Positions 1 through 8,032 of a stretch of 64,000 bases of DNA are shown one piece after another (the first letter of the stretch is position 1; each line of letters opens with the position of its first letter). A program made the translations under genes and the position numbers. This stretch comes from Nocardia jinanensis. GTDB lineage: Bacteria; Actinomycetota; Actinomycetes; Mycobacteriales; Mycobacteriaceae. The notes below the pieces were generated by a model that had not been told where the DNA came from, did not search any database, and saw only the letters and a program-made list of their open reading frames with translations. Where the stretch lies: contig NZ_BMMH01000014.1 in assembly GCF_014645735.1 (NCBI RefSeq), positions 1-64,000 on the forward strand, given 5' to 3'.

Positions 1-129
1 CGTCTTCTCCGGACGGTCCATGTCAGTGGCGGGGCCCGCCCCGGTTCTGGAGCGACGTAGCGAAGGAGCGCAGCGACTGAGCGAAGGAGTGAAGAACCGG
101 GGTTAATAGGGCCCCGCCCCGCGGCGCCG
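1..129. repeat. Dispersed palindromic intergenic repeat, copy 1
   Basis: This is the first of two copies; the other is at 46126-46256. The 91 bases at 28-118 are identical in both copies by direct reading, and weaker similarity continues to the window edge. An outer 10-bp stem (28-37 with 109-118) and an inner 10-bp stem (39-48 with 93-102) close over a purine-rich loop with GGAGCG and GAGCGAAGGAG repeats. The element lies just downstream of a minus-strand gene, as copy 2 does, and is followed by a GCGGCGCC half-hairpin. It could act as a terminator or mRNA-stabilising structure. No coding frame is convincing. Confidence 0.8.
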
Positions 130-146
130 CAGGCGACGCAATAAAT

Positions 147-371
147 TCAGCATTCGAACGGGATCGTATTACCCGCGGGGTCGCGAGCCCCGATCCCCTT
201 CGTGATCGCCTCCGCCAATTCCGCACCGGTCTTCCAGGTGCGCGGCTCATCGTCGTCCAGATTGCCTATCGTGTACCAGTCCTCGGTCTCCCGATAGCGG
301 ACGAGACCGAACCCCTCGGGATCGAGGGTGATATCGAGATCACCGGAGATCGTCCCGGTTTCCCGGGTCAT
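147..371 (-). CDS. Small acidic hypothetical protein (74 aa)
   Basis: This short acidic protein starts at ATG 371, or at the GTG just before it at 374. No family is recognised. It lies about 35 bases downstream of the secreted HNH nuclease gene on the same strand and is probably co-transcribed with it. Its sequence has alternating hydrophobic and acidic residues (for example the DLDITLDPEGFGLVRY segment) and ends in Cys. A role as inhibitor or partner of the nuclease is possible from position alone and is not shown. There is no signal peptide or membrane segment. Confidence 0.55.
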   Translation of the reverse strand: MTRETGTISGDLDITLDPEGFGLVRYRETEDWYTIGNLDDDEPRTWKTGAELAEAITKGIGARDPAGNTIPFEC

Positions 372-406
372 CACCGCTGCCGCTTCGGGTAACTCGATGA
401 CTTCGG

Positions 407-1192
407 CTATTTGAACTCACCCCGTTCGACGCAATCGTCCACCGCGGTGCGCAGTGCGGTCTGTTCCTCTGGGTCCACGCTCAGGCCGTACTTTAGCTTG
501 ACCTGGACATAATGTGAGATATAGCCACACCGGAAGCTTCCCGGTGGCAGATAGTGCGCGGCGTCCTGATCGCCCTTGGAGCGGTTGGCCGACGGGTCGG
601 AGGCGATGAGGTTCAGCGCGTCGTTGGCGATCCGGCGCCGGGTATCGGTATCGAGGTCTTTCGCACCTGATCGCCAGGCCTCGGCGAGCGGGACGATGTG
701 CTCGGCGTCGACCGATTTGGCCTCGGCGATGAACTTGTACGGCTTCAGCTTTCCGGTCTTGCTGTCCATGACGCCATAGGCGTCCTGCCAGCCGCCGCCT
801 TTGCCGATCTTCAGATCGCAGGTCTTCTGATCGAGGCTGACATCGCCGGTGGCATCGCGCAGCATCATCACCTCGCGGGTGGTGCATTTGCTGTACTGGG
901 CGAATTCCGGGCCGAAACCGTGTTCGGCTTCGTTGTTGTCCCAGTGCGGGAACTTCTCCCGGCTGTACCCGGCCATCCCCACCTCGGTCTTCACCGGCAG
1001 GTGGTCGAGCGCGGATCGTATTTCGGCGGCCGTGCCGGCGACGGATTTCGCGGCGCCGGCCGCGGGATCGGTCGCGGTGCTACAGCCCTCCAGGAGAAGG
1101 CCGGCGGCCAAGGCGATCGCGATCAGGACGGGAACGACGAAGGCGGCGAACTTGCGGGCCGGGGCGGGCAGTGCAGACAGTAGCGAGTTCAT
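407..1192 (-). CDS. Secreted HNH endonuclease family protein (DUF1524/GmrSD-C-like)
   Basis: Residues 16-34 form a hydrophobic export signal ending near Cys37, so the protein is secreted and possibly lipid-anchored, although the lipobox LLEGC is imperfect. The C-terminal half carries the nuclease signature: DAEHIVPLAEAW supplies the HNH histidine, followed by LNLIASDPSANRSKGD and a late CGYISHYVQVK segment. This pattern is typical of actinobacterial secreted HNH proteins related to DUF1524. The expected role is extracytoplasmic nucleic-acid cleavage, perhaps for nutrient recovery or competition. The 261-residue length is normal for the group. A small acidic gene follows on the same strand. 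Confidence 0.85.
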   Translation of the reverse strand: MNSLLSALPAPARKFAAFVVPVLIAIALAAGLLLEGCSTATDPAAGAAKSVAGTAAEIRSALDHLPVKTEVGMAGYSREKFPHWDNNEAEHGFGPEFAQYSKCTTREVMMLRDATGDVSLDQKTCDLKIGKGGGWQDAYGVMDSKTGKLKPYKFIAEAKSVDAEHIVPLAEAWRSGAKDLDTDTRRRIANDALNLIASDPSANRSKGDQDAAHYLPPGSFRCGYISHYVQVKLKYGLSVDPEEQTALRTAVDDCVERGEFK

Positions 1193-1784
1193 CGCCGGAC
1201 CTCCGCGGATCGATGGGCGATGGGCTCGACGCCCTGTTCGTATTCACTTGCTGTGCGCTTCAACAAAATTCCTTGCCGAGGTACCGGGATGTGCCGAGCG
1301 TCAAGCTACCGGGCGGTCAGCTAACCGAAAGCTACTGTCCGGTGTGAGATTCGGCATACCTGACCGGGAGTACCCGGTGGGCGCGCGGGGTATTCCTGTT
1401 CCGTCTGGAAAGGGCACCGCCCCCGAGTCGCCGTGCCGGCGCCGACTCGGGGGCGGGCTTGTCACGAGCGAGGGCGATGAATGCCCGGCGCGAGTCGCGG
1501 GCCGGTTGTCCGGACCGGTGACCGCGACGCACCGCGGGGCTTGATGAGGGGGAGACCCGTGGTCGTTTCCGCACCGGGTGCGCCTCGCCGTGACGTATTC
1601 GGGCCGGAACGGATCCGGCCGGTCTATGGGTATGAAGATGTAGGTGTGCGGTAGATGGCCGGTATCCCGACTCCGGGTGTACGCCGATCCGCCGTCAGGT
1701 GAAAAGCATAGGGAATTCCCATGATTGGGAGCTAATCCGCCTGAGCGGTATCGGCGCGGGTGTCCGCCCGCCCCCGGCCGGGGT
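1193..1784. other. Intergenic stretch, no convincing gene
   Basis: About 590 bases separate the HNH nuclease start from the PhoU-like stop. Open frames here are short, Arg/Pro-rich and lack good ribosome sites. The 5' part should hold the nuclease promoter. The only clear structure is the hairpin at 1418-1455. Confidence 0.6.
1418..1455. terminator. Strong GC hairpin, possible terminator
   Basis: A perfect 13-bp inverted repeat (1418-1430 with 1443-1455, arm CGCCCCCGAGTCG) encloses a 12-base loop. It has no T-tract, which is common for actinobacterial terminators. It lies in the long gap downstream of the PhoU-like gene on the minus strand. It could also be a protein-binding site. Confidence 0.5.
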
Positions 1785-2480
1785 TCATTCCGCGATCTCG
1801 GCGGCCTCGTCGTCGGCGCGGATCTGAGCGGTCGGCGGGATACCGGTGTCCAGGAAGTGGATCAACCGTTCGATCCGGTCGGTGTGATCCAGGGTTCGTG
1901 ACAGCTTGTGGCCGACCAGCGCGAGCATGATCGCGGTTTCGGTGGGGGTTCCCGTGGTCGCCGACAGCGCGTTGTGCAGTTTCTGGTTCAGGATCTGCAT
2001 GGCCGCGGCGCCGGTGTCGTCGGCGGGGGTGTGCCGGCCGCGGGTGACGGCGTACTGGGCCCGGGCGGTGCATTCGGCGGTGAGACCCGCCATCTGTGCC
2101 AGTACGCCGAGTACGGGCGCCGGAGCGATCGGGTCGGGATGGGTTTGGTACACCTGGTCGGCCACCCGGCTGAACAACCAGCCGATCCGGGACAGTTCAC
2201 CGGCGATCTGGATCGCGGTCACCACATGGCGTAGATCGCGGGCGACCGGCGCCTGTAGCGCGAGCAGGACAACGGTGCGCGCCTCGCAGGCGCCGTACAT
2301 CGTCTGCAGGCGTTCGTCGAGGGCGAAGACCTCGTAGGTCGCGGCGAGGTCGGCCCCGACGACGGCATCGGTGACGCGTTCGGCCGCTTCGTGGGTGATG
2401 CGGCACATCTGCGTCAGATCCGCGGTCAACGCGACGAGCTCGTTGGTGAACTGAGTTCGCACGGGGGAATTGTCACCCAT
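1785..2480 (-). CDS. PhoU-like phosphate signalling regulator
   Basis: The protein is almost entirely helical, with the repeated three-helix bundle expected of PhoU proteins. VARDLRHVVTAIQIAGELSRIGWL resembles the PhoU segment in which RDLR and a following E/D-rich helix bind metal. PhoU links the Pst phosphate transporter to the PhoR kinase. No pst genes lie nearby, so this is an orphan copy. I chose ATG 2480 (product begins MGDNSPVRTQF, 231 aa). An upstream in-frame GTG at 2540 would add 20 unusual residues and run into the divergent promoter of the next gene. Function in phosphate control is inferred from family only. Confidence 0.75.
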   Translation of the reverse strand: MGDNSPVRTQFTNELVALTADLTQMCRITHEAAERVTDAVVGADLAATYEVFALDERLQTMYGACEARTVVLLALQAPVARDLRHVVTAIQIAGELSRIGWLFSRVADQVYQTHPDPIAPAPVLGVLAQMAGLTAECTARAQYAVTRGRHTPADDTGAAAMQILNQKLHNALSATTGTPTETAIMLALVGHKLSRTLDHTDRIERLIHFLDTGIPPTAQIRADDEAAEIAE

Positions 2481-2569
2481 GGCGTGCGCTTCGGTCGAAT
2501 GATCCGACGATTCGTTCGGCCGGTCGTATTCTCGGCGCACCGTTGCCGGGCCGATGTTACCGTCGCCAC

Positions 2570-2965
2570 ATGACCGATATGCGGCGTATGAAACATCGCA
2601 TTGTCACCACCATCCAGCGGTATGTGGCCAATCCGCTGAACCGGAAGCGGCCGGCGCAGCAGTTGCTGGAGACCACGGGGCGGGTCAGTGGCGTGCCCCG
2701 GGTTGTGCCGGTCGGTGGCCGGCGGGCCGGGAACGAGTTCTGGTTCGTGTCCGAGTTCGGGGACCGCTCGGATTATGTGCGCAATATTCGCGCGGACGGC
2801 CGGGTCCGGGTGCGATTGCGCGGTGAATGGTATTCGGGGACCGCGCATCCGCTCCCCGAGGACGACGCGGTGCGCAGGCTGGCTTCGCTACCGCGTGGCA
2901 ACAGTGCCGCGGTGCGTGTGATGGGCACCGACCTGCTGACGATTCGCGTCGACCTGGATGACTGA
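2570..2965 (+). CDS. Deazaflavin (F420)-dependent nitroreductase family protein (Ddn-like)
   Basis: This 131-residue protein has the family signature LLETTGRVSGVPRVVPVG near residue 35, then WFVSEFGDRSDYVRNIRADG, which is the region contacting F420 phosphates in the Ddn split-barrel fold. Members use reduced cofactor F420 to reduce quinones, nitro compounds or other electrophiles. I start at ATG 2570; a frame start 27 bases upstream adds an Arg/Cys-rich extension with no support. It is divergent from the PhoU-like gene with a gap of about 90 bases. Substrate cannot be predicted. Confidence 0.8.
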   Translation: MTDMRRMKHRIVTTIQRYVANPLNRKRPAQQLLETTGRVSGVPRVVPVGGRRAGNEFWFVSEFGDRSDYVRNIRADGRVRVRLRGEWYSGTAHPLPEDDAVRRLASLPRGNSAAVRVMGTDLLTIRVDLDD

Positions 2966-3008
2966 AACGGTCCGGAGTTATTCGTGCGGACCGCACTGAT
3001 CAATCAGG

Positions 3009-3022
3009 TGAAACATGTTCTA
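3009..3022. promoter_or_regulatory. KstR-like operator upstream of the mce operon
   Basis: The 14-mer TGAAACATGTTCTA matches the published KstR consensus TnnAACnnGTTnnA at every fixed position. It lies 217 bases upstream of the first permease start, in an AT-richer promoter region (2966-3238). KstR is the TetR-family repressor of the cholesterol regulon in mycobacteria and rhodococci. No kstR gene is in this window. Confidence 0.5.
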
Positions 3023-3238
3023 ATTCGTCCGGGTTGTTCCGGTGCCGACTCGCACGATTTCCAAAAATTGATGTACGGCGTCCAAATGTCGTGGTCACTG
3101 TCACACCGTCGCGGATTTGTCCGTCACCTCGAGTAACGATTAGCTTCCTCTCCGTTGGCATCGATGCCGGACCGGAGAGATCACACGCATGAAAATCGCA
3201 ACAATCCGTCCCGCGAGAGCGGTACCTGGATCTCGGCC

Positions 3239-4120
3239 ATGAACTCCGAGCGCCACAGCGCGGCGATCGATTCCGTGGAGAATTCCGCCGAACTCGCGCG
3301 AAATCCGTCCGCGCGGGAAATCGTCCAGCGGAATTTCTCGGGCACGGTTGTCTCTTCGCTGCGCACTTTCGGCCGCGCGGTCGGGATCGCCCAGGAATCG
3401 GTCAGCGGCGCGGCGTCGGATCTGATGCGCAACCGGTTCCAGTGGCAGGAGATGCTGGTCCAGGCATGGCGGCTGGTCACGGTCACCGCCTTTCCCGCGA
3501 TCCTGATGGCGATCCCGTTCGGGGTGATCGTCTCGGTGCAGGTCGGCAATCTCATCCATAATCTCGGAGCCGATTCGCTGCTCGGTGCCACCGGCGGTCT
3601 CGGCGTCATCAAACAGGGCGCGCCCATGGCCACCGGCTTCCTGCTCGGCGGCGCGGGCGCGGCCGCCATCGCCGCCGACCTCGGCGCCCGCACCATCCGC
3701 GAGGAAATCGACGCGCTGCACACCATGGGCATCAGCCCGGTGCACCGGCTGGTGATCCCGCGGATGGTGGCCATGCTGCTGGTCGCGCCACTGCTCAATA
3801 TTCTGGTGATCTTCGTCGGCGTCATCGCCGGATATCTGGTCGCGATCGGCGGGCAGGGCGTCACACCCGGTTCCTATTGGGCGACCTTCGGTTCCTTCAC
3901 CACCGCCGCCGACGTATGGGTATCGCTGCTCAAGGCACTCATCTTCGGATTCCTGGTGGTGATCATCGCCTGCCAGCGTGGCCTGGAGGCCAAGGGCGGA
4001 CCGCGCGGTGTCGCCGACGCGGTGAACGCCGCCGTGGTGCTGTCGGTGGTATCGATCGTGATCGTCAATCTGGCGATGACCCAGGTGACCGCTATGTTCC
4101 TGCCCACCAGGCTGGCGTGA
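3239..4120 (+). CDS. yrbEA: YrbE/MlaE-family permease of the Mce transporter (A subunit)
   Basis: This is an integral membrane subunit of the Mce lipid ABC importer, homologous to MlaE. The typical permease features are present: a hydrophobic stretch at VTAFPAILMAIPFGVIVSVQ, the family loop with GAAAIAADLGARTIREEIDAL near residues 150-175, and several further membrane segments. ATG 3239 gives 293 residues; upstream in-frame codons encode a non-conserved polar tail. The leading 50 residues are polar and cytoplasmic. It opens an eight-gene operon and its stop overlaps the next start (TGATG at 4118-4122), implying coupling. The MceG ATPase is not in the window. Confidence 0.93.
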   Translation: MNSERHSAAIDSVENSAELARNPSAREIVQRNFSGTVVSSLRTFGRAVGIAQESVSGAASDLMRNRFQWQEMLVQAWRLVTVTAFPAILMAIPFGVIVSVQVGNLIHNLGADSLLGATGGLGVIKQGAPMATGFLLGGAGAAAIAADLGARTIREEIDALHTMGISPVHRLVIPRMVAMLLVAPLLNILVIFVGVIAGYLVAIGGQGVTPGSYWATFGSFTTAADVWVSLLKALIFGFLVVIIACQRGLEAKGGPRGVADAVNAAVVLSVVSIVIVNLAMTQVTAMFLPTRLA

Positions 4121-4986
4121 TGGCCGCGACCTCGTACGTCCCGAGGGGACTCGGGTTCCTCGCGCGCTACTTCCGGCGCGGGAGCCGCGTCCTGGGCGCG
4201 GTGGACTCGCTGGGCTTCGTGTTGGTGTTCTGCTGGCAGGTGTTGTCCTCGATACCGCTGGCCCTGCGCCGGTACCGCGCCGAGACCCTGCGCGTCATCA
4301 CCGATATGACCTGGGGTCGCGGTTCGATAATCGTCGGCGGTGGCACCGTGCCCATGATGATCGTGATGGGCCTGGTGATCGGCGCGTCGATCGGCGTGGA
4401 ATCCTTCGCCACTCTCGACATGCTGGGGATGGGCCCGGTCACCGGTATCGTCTCCGCCTTCGCGACCACCCGGGAACTGGCCCCCATCGCCGCGGCGGTG
4501 GGTTTCGCCGCACAGGCGGGCTGCCGGATCACCGCGGAGATCGGATCCATGCGCATCTCCGAGGAGATCGACGCCATCGAGGCGCTGGGATTGCGGTCGG
4601 TGCCGTTCGTGGTGACCACCCGTGTCGTCGCCGGGGCGATCGCCATTGTGCCGACCTTCCTGATCGCGCTGATCGGCTCGTATTTCGCCTGCCGTGGGCT
4701 GATCACGCTGGTCCACGGCCAGTCCGCCGGTGTCTACGACCACTACTTCTTCCAGTTCATCGCGGGGTTCGACATCATCGCGGCCACGGTGAAGGTCGCT
4801 GTTTTCGGCACCGTGGTGATCTGCGTGCACAGCTACTACGGCTTCTTCGCCACCGGTGGACCCGAAGGTGTCGGTATCGCCTCGGGCCGCGCCGTCCGCG
4901 CCAGTTTCGTCGCCATCATCGCCATCGATATGGTGCTGACCCTCGTGCTGTGGGGATTCGACGCGGCGATCAGCTTCACGGGATAG
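4120..4986 (+). CDS. yrbEB: YrbE/MlaE-family permease of the Mce transporter (B subunit)
   Basis: Second membrane subunit of the Mce importer, 288 residues. The conserved cytoplasmic loop is seen as ELAPIAAAVGFAAQAGCRITAEIGSMRISEEIDAIEAL, shown here by its ends ELAPIAAAVGF and SEEIDAIEAL. At least five hydrophobic segments follow the MlaE topology. The start ATG overlaps the stop of the A subunit by one base. It pairs with the A subunit to form the permease core on which the MceA-F ring sits. A six-base gap leads to mceA. Confidence 0.93.
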   Translation: MAATSYVPRGLGFLARYFRRGSRVLGAVDSLGFVLVFCWQVLSSIPLALRRYRAETLRVITDMTWGRGSIIVGGGTVPMMIVMGLVIGASIGVESFATLDMLGMGPVTGIVSAFATTRELAPIAAAVGFAAQAGCRITAEIGSMRISEEIDAIEALGLRSVPFVVTTRVVAGAIAIVPTFLIALIGSYFACRGLITLVHGQSAGVYDHYFFQFIAGFDIIAATVKVAVFGTVVICVHSYYGFFATGGPEGVGIASGRAVRASFVAIIAIDMVLTLVLWGFDAAISFTG

Positions 4987-4992
4987 GGACAG

Positions 4993-5985
4993 ATGCCGAA
5001 GTACGGAATGCCCGGGGTCGCCGCCGATCCGCGCAGTGCGCGGCGGGTCGGTGTGGTTGTGATCGCGGCGCTGGTGGTGCTCACCTTGGCCGGTTACGGG
5101 TACCGGGAACTGACCTCGGACGACGGATTGCGCATCGCGTTGCGGACCGAACAGATCGGTGACGGTGTCGTGGCTGGCACGCTGGTGCGGATCGACGGGG
5201 TCCAGGTCGGTGCGGTCACCGATATCGCGCCCGCCGGGCGGGGCACCCAGGAGATCGCCCTGACCCTGGACCGGAACCGGCTGCACGGGATCGACGACAG
5301 CATGCTGGTCGACTACGCGCCCGCCAACCTGTTCGGTATCAGCGAGATCGAACTGCGGCCGGGTGCCGGCGGTACGCCGCTGGAATCCGGTGCGGTGGTC
5401 GATCTGACCGGCGGCCGTGCTGCCGACGTGTACGACGCGACCATGGGCGCGCTGCTGCGTTCCCTTTCACAGACCGGCGATACGGTGTTCACACCCGATA
5501 TGGCCATGGTGATCTCGCAGGCCGCCGCCGATGTGAAGGCATTCACCCCGCTGGCCGAGGCGCTGATCACCGCGGGCCGGGTGATCGCCGACCACCAGTC
5601 GATGCCCGCGAACGAACTCGTCGGGCGATTGGGTCCGGCGTTCGAGGGCGGCGGGCAGTTCGCCGGCGCCACCATCGAGGTGCTCGACCAGATCGTCGAT
5701 ATCGACGTGCTGCGCACCGATCGCGCCGACTACGACGCGGGCGTGAAGGCGCTCACCGGCGATATCCTGCCGACCCTGGCCGCCACCGCGCACAGTGCCG
5801 GGCAGTTGTCCGGGTACACCGATTCGCTCGCGCCCACGTTGAATCTGCTGGCGCTGGCCGTTCCCGACCCGCAGCAGTCCGCCGCCGACCTGCGCGCCCT
5901 GCTCACCCGGCTCGGCCTCGCCTTCGAGGAGGGCCCCGACGGCCCGGTGCTCGATATGGATGTGGAACTGGGAGGCGCGCGATGA
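4993..5985 (+). CDS. mceA: MCE family protein MceA
   Basis: An N-terminal membrane anchor (residues 20-36) precedes the MCE/MlaD domain, which contains the characteristic GTLVRIDGVQVGAVTDI segment (about residues 60-80). The remaining residues are mostly helical and end in a Mce C-terminal region. In mycobacteria the six Mce proteins form a hexameric lipid shuttle across the periplasm. The 330-residue length is a little shorter than many MceA proteins. It overlaps mceB by four bases (ATGA type), consistent with translational coupling. Confidence 0.92.
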   Translation: MPKYGMPGVAADPRSARRVGVVVIAALVVLTLAGYGYRELTSDDGLRIALRTEQIGDGVVAGTLVRIDGVQVGAVTDIAPAGRGTQEIALTLDRNRLHGIDDSMLVDYAPANLFGISEIELRPGAGGTPLESGAVVDLTGGRAADVYDATMGALLRSLSQTGDTVFTPDMAMVISQAAADVKAFTPLAEALITAGRVIADHQSMPANELVGRLGPAFEGGGQFAGATIEVLDQIVDIDVLRTDRADYDAGVKALTGDILPTLAATAHSAGQLSGYTDSLAPTLNLLALAVPDPQQSAADLRALLTRLGLAFEEGPDGPVLDMDVELGGAR

Positions 5986-6986
5986 CCGCACGGCGCGCCG
6001 CGTGGCGGCTGGCTCTGTTCGCGGGAGTGATGGCCCTGGTGCTCGCCTTGGTGATCGGCGCCATCGAACGACCCGTCGACGGCGAGACCGAAGCCCATCA
6101 CGCCCTGTTCACCGACGCCAACGGCCTGAAGACCGGTGACGATGTGCGGATGTTCGGGGTCCAGGTCGGCAAGGTCGAGGCCGTGACGCTGGAGGGCGAC
6201 AAGGCGAAGGTCCGGCTGACCGTCACCACCGACACCCCGGTCTACGACAACAGCACGCTGGCCATCCGGTATCAGAACCTCACCGGCCAGCGGTATATCG
6301 ACCTGCAACAGCCGCCGAACGCCGGTATCCGGCTCGCCGGCGAGGCGACCATAGGACCGGAGCAGACCATCCCGTCCTTCGATGTGACGAGCTTGTTCAA
6401 CGGTCTGCAGCCGGTACTGGCGACTCTGTCCCCGGAGGCCGTCAACCAACTGACCGAGAGCCTGCTGGCGGTGATCGAGGGCGACGGCGCCGGTATCGGT
6501 CCCGCCCTGGACGCGATCGGCACGCTCAGTGCGTATGTGGGCGATCGGCAGCAGGTGATCGGCACTCTGGTCCGGAACATGTCCGACCTGTCCGAGCGAG
6601 TGGGCGGCCGGCTGTACCACCTGGTGCCGCTACTGGCTCGGCTCACCGATATTTTCCAGGCGTTGCAACGCAATGTCGGCGGGCTGGCCGATTTCGCGAT
6701 GAGTGCGCCCTCGGTGCTCGAACCGGTGGATCGGCTGCTGGCGGCGGCGGGCCTGAGCCCGCAGGCGGGTCCCGATATCGACGCCATGATCCGAGATCTG
6801 TTCCCCGATCCGCGGCAGGCCGTGGAGGTCTTCGGCCGCCTGCCCGGACTGCTGGTCGCGGTGGACACCTCGTTCCCCCGCGCGACGACGGGATTCCGGC
6901 CGGAGTGCAGTAAGGGCACGGCCGAGGTACCCGCCCCGGTGCGCGTGCTGATCGGCGGTCAGCAGGTGGCGATATGCAACGGGTGA
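5982..6986 (+). CDS. mceB: MCE family protein MceB
   Basis: Residues 10-27 are a signal anchor. The MCE domain starts after residue 35, with the motif GLKTGDDVRMFGVQVGKVE followed by a beta-rich segment and NLTGQRYIDL. A helical C-terminal region ends with two cysteines, in RPECSKGTAE and the final ICNG, a pattern common in MceB proteins. The gene overlaps mceA by four bases and mceC by 13 bases. It acts as a subunit of the periplasmic lipid-transfer tunnel. Confidence 0.92.
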   Translation: MTARRAAWRLALFAGVMALVLALVIGAIERPVDGETEAHHALFTDANGLKTGDDVRMFGVQVGKVEAVTLEGDKAKVRLTVTTDTPVYDNSTLAIRYQNLTGQRYIDLQQPPNAGIRLAGEATIGPEQTIPSFDVTSLFNGLQPVLATLSPEAVNQLTESLLAVIEGDGAGIGPALDAIGTLSAYVGDRQQVIGTLVRNMSDLSERVGGRLYHLVPLLARLTDIFQALQRNVGGLADFAMSAPSVLEPVDRLLAAAGLSPQAGPDIDAMIRDLFPDPRQAVEVFGRLPGLLVAVDTSFPRATTGFRPECSKGTAEVPAPVRVLIGGQQVAICNG

Positions 6987-8032
6987 ACCTCACGAAGTGG
7001 ACGGCGGCGCTGGGCCGCTGGTTCGACCGCGACCAGCCGATCACCGACGAACCGACGAAACTGCGCAAACAGTTGCGGCTGGGCGTTATCGGAGTGTGCG
7101 CGGTGGCCGCGCTGGCGGTCGCGGTCGGAGCGTTGTACGTGGTGCCGCTGGGTAAGCGGACCTATACCGCTGAGCTCAGCGAAGCGCAGTCGGTCAAACC
7201 CGGTGACGACGTCCGCCTGGCCGGGGTCCCGGTGGGCGAGGTGAAGTCACTGGAACTGAGACCGGATCGGGTGACCATGAGCTTCACCGTCGACCGCGAT
7301 GTCTTCGTCGGCGACCGCAGCTCCCTCGATATCCGGATGCTGACCCTGGTCGGCGGCCACTACGTGGCACTGTTCCCGGCGGGTGGCGAGGAATTGGGCG
7401 ACGAGCCGATCCCCGCCGACCGGGTCCGGCTGCCCTACAGCCTGATGGAGACCTTCCAGGACGCCACCACACCGCTGCGCGAAACCGACGGCGACACCCT
7501 GCGCCGCAACCTCGCCGCGCTGGACACCTCCATCGATGCCGCACCGGAATCGCTGCGCAGCGTGCTGGATACGGTCGGCAGCTACCTGGACGCCATCGAA
7601 CGCCAGCGCACCCAGGTATCCAACGCCATCGCCACCGCCGACGAGTACGTCACCATGTACGACGGCGCGAAAACCGATCTGGGCCGGTTGATGGACAACG
7701 TCAACCTGATGGAGACGGTGCTGCTGGACAAACGGGCCGAACTGAAGCAGGCCCTGGCGCTGCTGAGTTCGGTCGTGCAGCGGGTGAGTGCGCTGGCACC
7801 GGCCTGGGACAGCACCCTGCGGCCCAAGGTCCGCCAACTCGCCGACGCGCTGCCGCGACTCCAGGAATACGGCAGCCGGCTGGAGCCGATGATCGTGTCG
7901 GCGCAGAGCCTGGGCACGAAACTGCGCGAGCTCGCCGGGCCGGACGGCGGGGTGCGCATCGACCGGTCGGGCACCACGGTGACCGCTCCCGGCGCGATCG
8001 TCTGTGTCCCGCTTCCCGGGAAGGCGTGCTGA
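6974..8032 (+). CDS. mceC: MCE family protein MceC
   Basis: This 352-residue protein has a polar N-terminus, a membrane anchor at about 37-57 (LGVIGVCAVAALAVAVGALY), and an MCE domain with QSVKPGDDVRLAGVPVGEV. The C-terminal half is a long helical region, ending with a Cys-containing tail (IVCVPLPGKAC). The start ATG 6974 lies inside the end of mceB. The stop TGA overlaps the next start as TGATG. Its role is as part of the heteromeric Mce ring. Confidence 0.92.
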   Translation: MQRVNLTKWTAALGRWFDRDQPITDEPTKLRKQLRLGVIGVCAVAALAVAVGALYVVPLGKRTYTAELSEAQSVKPGDDVRLAGVPVGEVKSLELRPDRVTMSFTVDRDVFVGDRSSLDIRMLTLVGGHYVALFPAGGEELGDEPIPADRVRLPYSLMETFQDATTPLRETDGDTLRRNLAALDTSIDAAPESLRSVLDTVGSYLDAIERQRTQVSNAIATADEYVTMYDGAKTDLGRLMDNVNLMETVLLDKRAELKQALALLSSVVQRVSALAPAWDSTLRPKVRQLADALPRLQEYGSRLEPMIVSAQSLGTKLRELAGPDGGVRIDRSGTTVTAPGAIVCVPLPGKAC

